Shown here: positions 5,764-11,669 of the stretch, one piece after another
Layout of the letters: every line of letters starts with the position of its first letter
Position numbering within the stretch: position 1 is the first letter of the stretch
Assembly: GCA_964648215.1 (NCBI GenBank)
Contig: CAZYMF010000161.1
Span: 1-11,669, forward strand
From: CAZYMF01 sp964648215
GTDB lineage: Bacteria; Desulfobacterota; Binatia; HRBIN30; JACQVA1
Direction: 5' to 3'
Length of the DNA stretch: 11,669 nt
The notes under the pieces: generated by a model
What the model was told of the DNA's origin: nothing
The model's database searches: none
The model's input: the letters and a program-made list of their open reading frames with translations, nothing else
Program-made: the position numbers and the translations under genes

Positions 5764-6709
5764 CGTCATCTCCGCGCGCCGCCGCGCTTTCCTCGATGAT
5801 GGCGACGAAGGCGTCCTCCAGCGAGGGCTCGATGCGCTCGAGGCGCTGCACGGTGACGCCGCGGGGCTGCAGCTCGCGGGTGATGGCGGCGCGGGCGGCG
5901 GCCTCGTCGTCGGCGACGACGTGCAGGGCGTTGCCGAACAGGGCGACGCCGGCGATGGCCGGGTCGGGCTTGAGCGCGGCGTAGGCGGTCATCAGCTCGC
6001 TGCACTCGAGCTCGAGCAGAGCCCGTGCCGTGTGCTGCTGCTTGAGCGCCGACGGGCTGCCCGAGGCCACCACGCGGCCGCCGTAGATGAGCGCGAGCTC
6101 GTCGCAGTGCTCGGCCTCGTCCATGAAGTGGGTGGTGACGAACACGGTGATGCCGCGTTGCGCCAGCTCGCCGATCATCTCCCAGAAGTTGCGCCGCGAG
6201 GTGGGATCGACCCCCGAGGTGGGCTCGTCGAGGAACAGGATCGGCGGCTCGTGCAGCACGGCGCAGCCGAGGGCGAGGCGCTGGCGCCAGCCGCCGGCGA
6301 GCGCCGCCGTCTTCATCTCGCCCCGCCCCTTGAGGCCGGCCATCTCCAGCGCCCAGGCGATGCGAGCGCCGCGCTGCGGCCCGCGCACGTTGTAGATGCC
6401 GGCGAAGAAGCTCAGGTTCTCCTCGACCGTGAGGTCCTCGTAGAGCGAGAACTTCTGCGACATGTAGCCGATGCTGCTCTTCACCCGCGCGGTCTGCCGC
6501 GCCACGTCGAAGCCGCCGACGACGGCGCGGCCGCCGGAGGGGCGCAGGATGCCGCACAGCATCTTGATGGTGGTCGACTTGCCGGCGCCGTTGGGGCCGA
6601 GAAACCCGAACACCGTGCCCGCGGCCACCTGCAGGTCGATGTGATCCACGGCGACGAAGCTGTCGAAGACCCGCGTGAGCCCGGCCGCCTCCACCGCGTA
6701 CTCGCTCAC
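5753..6709 (-). CDS. ABC exporter ATP-binding protein, second subunit (YbhF C-terminal-half type)
   Basis: This is a 318-residue cytoplasmic ATPase. Walker A GPNGAGKST is at 38-46 (Lys44) and the Q-loop YMSQKFSL begins at 82. The signature is LAGGWRQ (137-143) in place of the canonical LSGGQ-type sequence. Walker B ILFLDEP is at 157-163, followed by TSGVDP. The switch histidine is His194 in TTHFMDEAE. A C-terminal domain ends in the typical EPSLEDAF. It starts at GTG 6709, overlapping the previous gene's stop (GTGA), with GGAGG 7 bases upstream. In E. coli YbhF the matching domain is, from memory, the C-terminal half of one polypeptide; here it is a separate gene. The frame stays open far upstream of the GTG, but that part is a shadow of the first ATPase. 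It likely pairs with the upstream ATPase, supplying the intact Walker A and histidine of the active site. Confidence 0.93.
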   Translation of the reverse strand: MSEYAVEAAGLTRVFDSFVAVDHIDLQVAAGTVFGFLGPNGAGKSTTIKMLCGILRPSGGRAVVGGFDVARQTARVKSSIGYMSQKFSLYEDLTVEENLSFFAGIYNVRGPQRGARIAWALEMAGLKGRGEMKTAALAGGWRQRLALGCAVLHEPPILFLDEPTSGVDPTSRRNFWEMIGELAQRGITVFVTTHFMDEAEHCDELALIYGGRVVASGSPSALKQQHTARALLELECSELMTAYAALKPDPAIAGVALFGNALHVVADDEAAARAAITRELQPRGVTVQRLERIEPSLEDAFVAIIEESAAARGDDDAG

Positions 6710-7662
6710 GGTCGCGCCTCCGCCGCCGGCCGCTCGTCGGCCGCCGGCTTCGCGGTGTAGGCGAGAAACACGTCCTCGAGCGACGGCTCGCGTACCTGCC
6801 AGTGCTCGATGGCGACACCGGCGTCGCGCACCCTGGCGACCGCCGCGGCGGCGTCGAACCCGGCGCGCGGCAGCGTGAGATGCAGCCGCTCGCCGAACAG
6901 CACCGTGTTCTCGAACCCGGGCACGCGGCGCAGGGTCTGCCGCGCGGCGCGCGGCTCGAGGCAACGCAGGTCGAGCACGACCACGCCCAGCCCGGCCTTG
7001 AGCTCGGCCGGCGAGCCGCAGGCGATCACCCGCCCGTCGAGCAGGAAGCCGACGCGCCCGCAGCGCTCGGCCTCGTCCATGTACGGCGTCGACAGCAGGA
7101 TGGTCGAGCCCTCCTGCAGCAGGTCGTAGAGGATCAGCCAGAAGTCGCGTCGCGACAGCGGGTCGACGCCGATGGTGGGCTCGTCGAGCAACAGGATGCG
7201 CGGCTGGTGGATCAGGCACGCGGCCAGGCTCAGCTTCTGCTTCATGCCGCCCGAAAGGTTGCGGGTCAGGCGCTCCTGAAACGGCCCCAGGCGGCTGAAC
7301 TCCAGCAGCCGCGTGATGCGCTGCCGGCGCGCGCCGGGGGGCACGCCCCAGACCTCGGCGACGTAGAGCAGGTTCTCCAGCACGCTGAGCGTCTCGGAGA
7401 GGCTGAAGCGCTGCGACATGTAGCCGATCCGGCTCTTGACCTCGGCCGGATCGGCGGTGATGTCGATGCCGTCGACGCAGGCGCTGCCACCGGTCGGAGT
7501 AAGCAAGCAGGCGAGCAGCCGCAGGAAGGTCGTCTTGCCCGCGCCGTCGGGTCCCACCAGGCCGAAGAGCTCGCCCGTTTGGACGTGCAGGGTGACGTCG
7601 CGCAACGCGTCGGCGCTGCCGTAGCGCTTGGCGAGGTGGTCGGCTTGGATGGCGGCGGGCAT
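6706..7662 (-). CDS. ABC exporter ATP-binding protein, first subunit (YbhF N-terminal-half type)
   Basis: This 318-residue ATPase is exactly as long as its downstream neighbour. Walker A GPDGAGKTT is at 37-45 (Lys43), and YMSQRFSL begins at 81 with Gln84. The canonical signature LSGGMKQ is at 136-142, and Walker B ILLLDEP at 156-162 is followed by TIGVDP. The H-loop reads STPYMDEAE, so the usual switch histidine is replaced by Pro193. From memory, the N-terminal half of E. coli YbhF also lacks this histidine, so the loss looks like a lineage feature and not damage. The C-terminal region ends with EPSLEDVF and a Pro/Ala-rich tail. ATG at 7662 begins where ABC domains usually begin, but no clear ribosome site precedes it. 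Its stop overlaps the next start (GTGA). The 153-bp gap to the HlyD gene upstream is filled with repeats. Confidence 0.93.
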   Translation of the reverse strand: MPAAIQADHLAKRYGSADALRDVTLHVQTGELFGLVGPDGAGKTTFLRLLACLLTPTGGSACVDGIDITADPAEVKSRIGYMSQRFSLSETLSVLENLLYVAEVWGVPPGARRQRITRLLEFSRLGPFQERLTRNLSGGMKQKLSLAACLIHQPRILLLDEPTIGVDPLSRRDFWLILYDLLQEGSTILLSTPYMDEAERCGRVGFLLDGRVIACGSPAELKAGLGVVVLDLRCLEPRAARQTLRRVPGFENTVLFGERLHLTLPRAGFDAAAAVARVRDAGVAIEHWQVREPSLEDVFLAYTAKPAADERPAAEARP

Positions 7663-7688
7663 CAGGGAGCGAGCTGCGCCCGCGTTGA

Positions 7689-7716
7689 AAAGTCGAAAGT
7701 CGAAAGTCGAGAGTCG
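7689..7716 (+). repeat. Heptamer tandem array (AAAGTCG x4)
   Basis: AAAGTCG occurs three times followed by AGAGTCG, exactly 7 bp apart. Partial units flank it on both sides. This is the cleanest heptamer array in the window. It lies 27 bp upstream of the first ATPase gene, inside the exporter operon. Confidence 0.85.
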
Positions 7717-7722
7717 AAGCGA

Positions 7723-7753
7723 GTAGGGCGGGCACGGCCCGCCGTCTGCCTAC
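7723..7753. repeat. Strong intergenic hairpin within the exporter operon
   Basis: GGCGGGC (7727-7733) and GCCCGCC (7737-7743) form a perfect 7-bp stem with loop ACG. An outer pair, GTAGG (7723-7727) and CCTAC (7749-7753), flanks it; the two stems share base 7727 and cannot form fully at once. No T-run follows directly on the minus strand, so a simple terminator is unlikely. It may weaken downstream expression or stabilise the upstream mRNA end. Confidence 0.5.
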
Positions 7754-7792
7754 CGGCCACGACCGTCCGCGGCACCGCTCGGCCGTGAGACG

Positions 7793-7813
7793 CATCACGG
7801 ATCACGAATCGCC
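7793..7813 (+). repeat. Short heptamer array (GATCACG type)
   Basis: CATCACG, GATCACG and AATCGCC follow at 7-bp steps, ending 3 bp before the HlyD stop codon (7816-7818). It shares the period but not the AGTCGA core of the other arrays. With only three degenerate units, chance cannot be excluded. Confidence 0.4.
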
Positions 7814-7815
7814 CC

Positions 7816-8841
7816 TCAGTCCGTCCTCTGTGCGGTCCGTGCCGCGTCCTTCGCCTGATCGAGGGGCAGCACCGCGTCGGCCGGCATGCCCGGCTTGAGG
7901 GCCTGGTCGTGCGTCTGCACCTCGACCTTGACGCGGTAGACGAGCTTGACGCGCTCGTCGGGCGTCTGGATGTTCTTGGGCGTGAACTCGGCGCGGTCGG
8001 AGATGAAGGTGACCTTGCCGGGGAACGGCTGGTCGGGGAAGGAGTCGACGCTGACGTAGGCCTTCATGCCTAGCCAGATCTTGCCCAGATCGCGCTCGCC
8101 GACGTAGACGTTGACCCACGGGTGATTGAGGTCGCCGATCGTGACGATGGTGGTGCCGGGCTGGACCATCTCGCCCGGCTCGCGGCTCTTGCTCAGCACG
8201 CGGCCGGCGGCGGGGGCGAAAAGCTGGCAGCGATCGAGGTTGAGCTGGGCCAGCCCGAGCTCCTTCTCGGCCTGGTGCATCTGCGCCCGCGCCTGTTCGA
8301 TCTCCTCGGTGCGAAAGCCCTCGCGCAGCATGTCGAGCTGCGAGTGGGCGCGGTCGCGGGCCGCCTGCGCATTGGCCAGGGCGGTGTTGGCGCGATCGAG
8401 CTCGGTCTGCGAGACGACACCCTGGGCGAACAGCTCGGCGGCTCGCTTGTGCTCGCGCTGCTGCAGCTTGAGATCGCTGTCGGCGGACTCGGTCGCGGCC
8501 AGCGCCTGGTCGACCTCCTGCGCCCGCGGGCCCTTCATCAGCATGCGGTAGTGCGCCTCGGCGGCTGCCTTGGCGGCGTTGGCGCGCTCGACCTGCAGGC
8601 GGTACTCGCGGTCGTCGAGCCGGGCGACCGGCTCGCCCTTGTCGAGCAGGGCGCCCTCGTCGACGTAGCGCTCGACCATGCGGCCGGGGACCTCGAAGGC
8701 GACGTCGATCTGGGTCACCTCGATGATGCCCGAGCCCCGAATCGCGGTCTGATCGCGCTCGCGGTCGCTGCGCCAGCGCCATACGCCCAACGCGACGACA
8801 ATCACAACGAGGAAGATCAAAGGCACGAGGCGACGCGGCAT
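7816..8841 (-). CDS. HlyD/EmrA-type membrane-fusion (periplasmic adaptor) protein, YbhG-like
   Basis: This 341-residue adaptor is anchored in the inner membrane by one helix (about 5-22, after MPRR) and extends through the periplasm. GSGIIEVTQIDVAFEVPGRM (37-56) opens the first beta-barrel and lipoyl half. Residues about 83-205 form a long Ala/Gln/Glu/Arg-rich coiled-coil hairpin. LFAPAAGRVLSKSREPGEMVQPGTTIVTI (from 207) is the second lipoyl half. FTPKNIQTPDERVKLVYRVKVEV (from 286) and LKPGMPADA (315-323) are typical of YbhG-type adaptors. The start chosen, ATG 8841, has GGAG 8 bases upstream and puts the membrane helix at the N-terminus; an ATG at 8874 would add 11 residues lacking that support. 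It is the first gene of the five-gene exporter unit. The outer-membrane partner (TolC-type) is not in the window. Confidence 0.93.
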   Translation of the reverse strand: MPRRLVPLIFLVVIVVALGVWRWRSDRERDQTAIRGSGIIEVTQIDVAFEVPGRMVERYVDEGALLDKGEPVARLDDREYRLQVERANAAKAAAEAHYRMLMKGPRAQEVDQALAATESADSDLKLQQREHKRAAELFAQGVVSQTELDRANTALANAQAARDRAHSQLDMLREGFRTEEIEQARAQMHQAEKELGLAQLNLDRCQLFAPAAGRVLSKSREPGEMVQPGTTIVTIGDLNHPWVNVYVGERDLGKIWLGMKAYVSVDSFPDQPFPGKVTFISDRAEFTPKNIQTPDERVKLVYRVKVEVQTHDQALKPGMPADAVLPLDQAKDAARTAQRTD

Positions 8842-8956
8842 ATCGTTAGCTCCAACCGACCCTATAGAGCACAAACGCCGACCCCGCGCACCCGACTGTG
8901 GCCGCGCCCGCGGCTTGCCGCTTCCCTACCGCGGAGAAGGGCTGCCGCCGTGCCTT

Positions 8957-8999
8957 CGGCGGGTCGGAGCGACCCGCCGGGGGATCAGAAGTATCCCCC
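8957..8999 (-). terminator. Tandem hairpins over and after the ilvB stop codon
   Basis: CGGCGGGTCG (8957-8966) and CGACCCGCCG (8970-8979) pair perfectly for 10 bp with a 3-base loop, just after the ilvB stop on the minus strand. A second perfect dyad, GGGGGAT (8979-8985) and ATCCCCC (8993-8999), spans the stop codon itself. No T-tract follows, so this is a non-canonical terminator candidate or an mRNA 3'-end stabiliser. It separates ilvB from the exporter operon. Confidence 0.45.
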
Positions 9000-10868
9000 C
9001 GGAGTCTCGTCGCTTCCCGACGCGGCCTCGCTACGCGAGGGGATGTTCTTGCCGGTGATCATGTCCTTGTAGCCCATGCCCGGGCCCACCATCGGATAGA
9101 CGTGGGCGGTCTGGTCGACCATGACCTCGAGGAAGGCGGGTCCGGGGTGGGCGACGAACTCCTCGAGCCGGGGCCGCACGTCGGGGATCCGCGTGACGCG
9201 CTTGGCGAAGCCGAAGCCGTCGGCCGCCACCGCTTTGACGAAGTCCTTCTTGTGCAGCGTCTTGTCCGAGCCGGCGTAGCGGTTGGCGTAGAACAGATCC
9301 TGCCACTGGCGCACCATGCCGTCGCCGAGGTTGTTCAGCAACAGCACCTTCACCGGGATGTCGTAGGTGGTGAGCGTCTCCAGCTCTCCGAGATTCATGC
9401 GGATGCTGCCGTCGCCGTCGACGTCGATGACCAGCTTGCCCGGGTTGGCGATCTGCGCGCCGATGGCCGCCGGCAGGCCGAAGCCCATCGTTCCCATGCT
9501 GCCGGAGGTCAGGAAGGTGCGCGGGTGCACGAAGTCGAGATACTGCGCCGCCCACATCTGGTGCTGGCCGACGCCGGTGGTGACGATGGCCTCGCCGCGG
9601 GTGATCTCGTTGAGCTGCGAGAGCACGTACTCGCACTGGATCAGCTTGGACTCGCGGTTGAAGTTGAAGGCGTGGCGCCGCTTGAGCTCGACCAGGTGGG
9701 CGTGCCAGCGGCTGAAGTCCTTCTTGAAGCCGGCGCCCGCCTCGAGCAGCTGCGCCAGGCCGCGTTTGGCGTCGGAGACATGGGCCCAGTCGACGTTCTT
9801 GACCTTGCCGATCTCCGAGGCATCGACGTCGAGGTGGGCGACCTTGGCTGCCGGCGCGAACTCCTTGACCTTGCCGGCAACGCGGTCATCGAAGCGCGAG
9901 CCGATGGCGAACAGGAAGTCGCAGTCCTCGACGGCGTAGTTGGCGTAGGCGGCCCCGTGCATGCCGAGCATCCGCAGCGACAGCTCCTCGGTGGTGTCGA
10001 CGGCGCCGATCCCCATCAGGGTCGTCACCACGGGGACGCCGAAGCGCCGGACAAAGGCGCGCAGCTCGGGGGCGGCGTCGCTGTTCATGATGCCGCCGCC
10101 GCAGTAGATCAGCGGCCGCTCGGCGGCCGCGAGCAAGCGGAAGAAGGCCTCGATGTCGGCGGACGAGATGCGGACGTGGTTGAGCTCGTCGAGGCGCTCC
10201 TCGTAGCCGCGCAGCGGCAGCTCGCCGTGCCCGCGGAACACCCCTTCGGACAGCTGGACGTCCTTGGGCAGATCGACGACCACGGGGCCGGGCCGGCCGC
10301 TGCGGGCGATTTCGAAGGCGCTGCGCATGGTGGCTTCGATCTTGGTCTCGTCGGTGAGCAGGAAGACGTGCTTGGCACAGGCGGCCATGATGTTGAACAC
10401 CGGCGCCTCCTGGAAGGCGTCGGTTCCCATGGCCGCGCGCGGCACCTGGCCGCAGATGAGCACCACGGGCACGGAGTCGGCCTGGCAGTCGCGGATCGGC
10501 GTCACCGAGTTGGTGGCGCCGGGCCCGGAGGTGACCAGGAAAACCCCGACGCGGCCGCTCGAACGGGCGTAGCCGGCGGCCATGAAGCCGGCGCCCTGCT
10601 CGGTGGCGGGAACGATCAGCCGGACCTCTTCCTCGCGCGGATGGCTGTCGTTGTAGCGGAAGATGGCGTCGTAGGTCGGCAGGATCGCACCGCCGCTGTA
10701 GCCGAAGATGGTGTCGACCCCTTGGTCGGCGAGCACCTGCACGATCATGTCCGCCCCGCTCATGGTCGTACCGGCCAGGGGGTGGGGCGTGGTCTCCGTG
10801 CGGGCAGGCTCCGCGGCCGTTGGATCGGAGACACGGCGCAGGGGCGCTCGTGCAGGTTTCGGGGTCAT
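8985..10868 (-). CDS. ilvB: Acetolactate synthase, large (catalytic) subunit
   Basis: This ThDP-dependent enzyme condenses two pyruvates to acetolactate, or pyruvate with 2-ketobutyrate, in valine, leucine and isoleucine synthesis. It has 627 residues. The N-terminal ThDP-binding domain carries GVDTIFGYSGGAILPTYDA (50-68) and the catalytic Glu90 in PATEQGAGFMAAGYAR; AFQEAP is at 151-156. The central FAD-type domain includes RFDDRVAGKV (325-334). The C-terminal domain has GSMGTMGFGLPAAIGAQ (456-472), the cofactor motif from GDGS (485-488) to LLLNN (509-513), and MVRQWQ (518-523) with the conserved tryptophan. ATG 10868 has AGAGGAG 7 bases upstream, so the roughly 35-residue Pro/Ala/Thr-rich N-terminal extension is probably real. 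No regulatory subunit gene (ilvN) follows; the exporter operon is next. The motif LNNLGDGMVRQW departs from the wording I expect for ALS, but the assignment still fits best. Confidence 0.93.
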   Translation of the reverse strand: MTPKPARAPLRRVSDPTAAEPARTETTPHPLAGTTMSGADMIVQVLADQGVDTIFGYSGGAILPTYDAIFRYNDSHPREEEVRLIVPATEQGAGFMAAGYARSSGRVGVFLVTSGPGATNSVTPIRDCQADSVPVVLICGQVPRAAMGTDAFQEAPVFNIMAACAKHVFLLTDETKIEATMRSAFEIARSGRPGPVVVDLPKDVQLSEGVFRGHGELPLRGYEERLDELNHVRISSADIEAFFRLLAAAERPLIYCGGGIMNSDAAPELRAFVRRFGVPVVTTLMGIGAVDTTEELSLRMLGMHGAAYANYAVEDCDFLFAIGSRFDDRVAGKVKEFAPAAKVAHLDVDASEIGKVKNVDWAHVSDAKRGLAQLLEAGAGFKKDFSRWHAHLVELKRRHAFNFNRESKLIQCEYVLSQLNEITRGEAIVTTGVGQHQMWAAQYLDFVHPRTFLTSGSMGTMGFGLPAAIGAQIANPGKLVIDVDGDGSIRMNLGELETLTTYDIPVKVLLLNNLGDGMVRQWQDLFYANRYAGSDKTLHKKDFVKAVAADGFGFAKRVTRIPDVRPRLEEFVAHPGPAFLEVMVDQTAHVYPMVGPGMGYKDMITGKNIPSRSEAASGSDETPGGYF

Positions 10869-10901
10869 GGTCTTGCTCCTCTGAGACTTCGAACTTGGCG
10901 T

Positions 10902-10930
10902 ACTTTAGCGCGTATCAGGTTCCGTTGAAA
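10902..10930 (-). promoter_or_regulatory. Candidate ilvB promoter with overlapping dyad
   Basis: On the minus strand TTTCAA (10930-10925) and TAAAGT (10907-10902) are 17 bp apart. The near-perfect dyad GGTTCC-GTT-GAAACC (10918-10932, one mismatch) covers the -35 region and could be an operator. No leader peptide rich in branched-chain codons and no attenuator hairpin were found between it and the start. Confidence 0.35.
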
Positions 10931-10982
10931 CCTTCGCCAACGGCCGCGCCGGCCCTGCGGACAGGAGGCCGACAGGCGCGGG

Positions 10983-11014
10983 AAAAAGAAAAGGGGCGCA
11001 GCCGACTGCGCCCC
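10983..11014 (-). terminator. Rho-independent terminator of the ferritin-like gene
   Basis: On the minus strand GGGGCGCAG (11014-11006), loop TCGG and CTGCGCCCC (11001-10993) form a perfect 9-bp stem. It is followed at once by TTTTCTTTTT (10992-10983). It lies 45 bp past the stop codon of the di-iron protein gene and separates that gene from ilvB. It is the only textbook intrinsic terminator in the window. Confidence 0.92.
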
Positions 11015-11058
11015 TCGTGACTCGGCGAACGACGCTGGACCCGGGGTCCGCCCAGGGC

Positions 11059-11669
11059 TCAGGCGAGGCCGATCTCCCGATCCTGCGCCTCGGGATCGAA
11101 GTCCTCGAAGTGAATGATCTCGAGCTCCTCGAACGCCCGGCGCACGTGCGGGGTGAGCAGGCCGAGCTTCTTGATGTTGGGAACGACGCGCATGAACAGC
11201 GCCTGGCGGAACATCTTCATCACCGGCGAGCCGAGCACGATCTCGCGCACCTCGGCCACGTCGAAGCCCAGATAGCGGGAGACCTCCTCGGCCAGCAGGC
11301 GGTCGCGCATCAGGCGGCAGGCTTCGATGACGAAGTCCTCGCGGTCGCGGCGCTCGTTCGGGGGCATGTCGCGGTAGTAGTCCTTGAGCGAGATGACGCC
11401 GAAGGCGACGTGACGCGACTCGTCCTTCATCACGTAGTGCACCAGGTCCTTGGCGAGAGGCTCCTGCGCCAGCTGGTACATGTTGGCGAAGGCCGCCATG
11501 GCGAGCCCTTCGACGAGGATCTGCATGCCGAGGTATTTGAAGTCCCAGCGGCTGTCGAGAATGATGTTGTCGAGCAGCTGCTTCAGGTTCGGGTTGATCG
11601 GCCACTCCCACTCGAGCTTCTCGCGCAGGTAGCGGCTGAACACCTCGACGTGGCGCGCCTCGTCCATGG
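11059..11669 (-). CDS. Ferritin-like di-iron protein, C-terminal part, cut by window edge
   Basis: About 203 residues of an all-helical ferritin-like protein are visible. Counted from the methionine at 11667, the metal-ligand motifs are Glu3-A-R-His6 (in DEARHVEVFSRYL), Glu53 in LVEGLAMAAF, and Glu83-S-R-His86 (in KDESRHVAFG). This is the EXXH, E, EXXH pattern of carboxylate-bridged di-iron enzymes such as the R2 and AurF-like oxygenases. The first iron-binding helix, which should precede the DEARH helix, is missing, so the gene must begin outside the window and the ATG at 11667 is internal. The exact family (AurF-like N-oxygenase, R2-like oxidase or another) and the substrate cannot be told from this part. 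A strong terminator follows it. It shows no link to ilvB downstream. Confidence 0.85.
   Translation of the reverse strand, partial: MDEARHVEVFSRYLREKLEWEWPINPNLKQLLDNIILDSRWDFKYLGMQILVEGLAMAAFANMYQLAQEPLAKDLVHYVMKDESRHVAFGVISLKDYYRDMPPNERRDREDFVIEACRLMRDRLLAEEVSRYLGFDVAEVREIVLGSPVMKMFRQALFMRVVPNIKKLGLLTPHVRRAFEELEIIHFEDFDPEAQDREIGLA

Noticed and set aside
6706..6709. Possible frameshift splitting one YbhF-like gene into two
   Set aside because: Both ATPase domains are complete. The second has its own GTG start and GGAGG site, and the GTGA overlap is a normal operon junction.
7689..7716. Heptamer array considered as a CRISPR remnant
   Set aside because: Units are 7 bp with no spacers, and no cas gene is present.
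5753..7798. A 681-codon minus-strand frame that would join the second ATPase to a long upstream extension
   Set aside because: Only the part after GTG 6709 resembles a protein family. The upstream part is an Arg/Ala/Pro-rich shadow of the first ATPase in another frame.
8861..8866. TATAGG box as promoter of the exporter operon
   Set aside because: It would suit a -10 box upstream of the HlyD start, but nothing like a -35 box lies 15-19 bp upstream on the minus strand.
8898..10928. A 676-codon plus-strand open frame antisense to ilvB
   Set aside because: Long antisense frames are expected in GC-rich genes. Its composition (Gly/Ala/Asp/His-rich) matches no family, while ilvB is unmistakable.

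Overview
This window is ordinary-looking chromosomal DNA from a GC-rich bacterium. The envelope-spanning HlyD/ABC export operon points to a Gram-negative cell. The gene mix (homodimeric-type pyruvate dehydrogenase E1, ApaG, an acetolactate synthase large subunit, a ferritin-like di-iron protein, a CMD-fold protein) would suit a proteobacterium or a lineage once placed in the Deltaproteobacteria, such as Binatota-type bacteria. That placement is an impression from protein wording, not a result. No tRNA, rRNA, CRISPR array, transposase or phage gene was seen.

Layout, left to right. Bases 1-822 (minus) hold the N-terminal 274 residues of pyruvate dehydrogenase E1 (aceE), cut by the window edge. 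Bases 823-1135 are non-coding and full of palindromic repeats. apaG (1136-1525, minus) starts at TTG. A carboxymuconolactone-decarboxylase-family gene (1719-2270, minus) faces an alpha/beta hydrolase (2547-3305, plus) across a repeat-bearing divergent gap. The hydrolase ends 6 bp from the end of the next, convergent block. That block (8841 down to 3312, minus) is a five-gene exporter operon: HlyD-type membrane-fusion protein, two ABC ATPases of 318 aa each, and two ABC-2 permeases. It has the order of E. coli ybhG-ybhF-ybhS-ybhR, with the two YbhF-like halves encoded separately. ilvB (8985-10868, minus) lies upstream of it, without a neighbouring small-subunit gene. Past a clear intrinsic terminator is the C-terminal part of a ferritin-like di-iron protein (11059 to the right edge, minus).

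How the genes work together: the five exporter genes should form one tripartite-type pump in the inner membrane and periplasm. A heterodimer of the two ATPases would drive a heterodimer of the two permeases. The pump's key residues are split unevenly, and the degenerate ones fall in the same predicted ATP site. aceE and ilvB both use pyruvate and thiamine diphosphate but are separate transcription units. The remaining genes have no evident shared pathway.

The least explained signal is between genes: at least six short arrays with a 7-bp period, all intergenic and most sharing an AGTCGAn core. Alongside them are two inverted copies of a dispersed repeat of about 55 bp, one of which has its hairpin split by an apparent small insertion. 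I did not find a convincing undescribed protein system.
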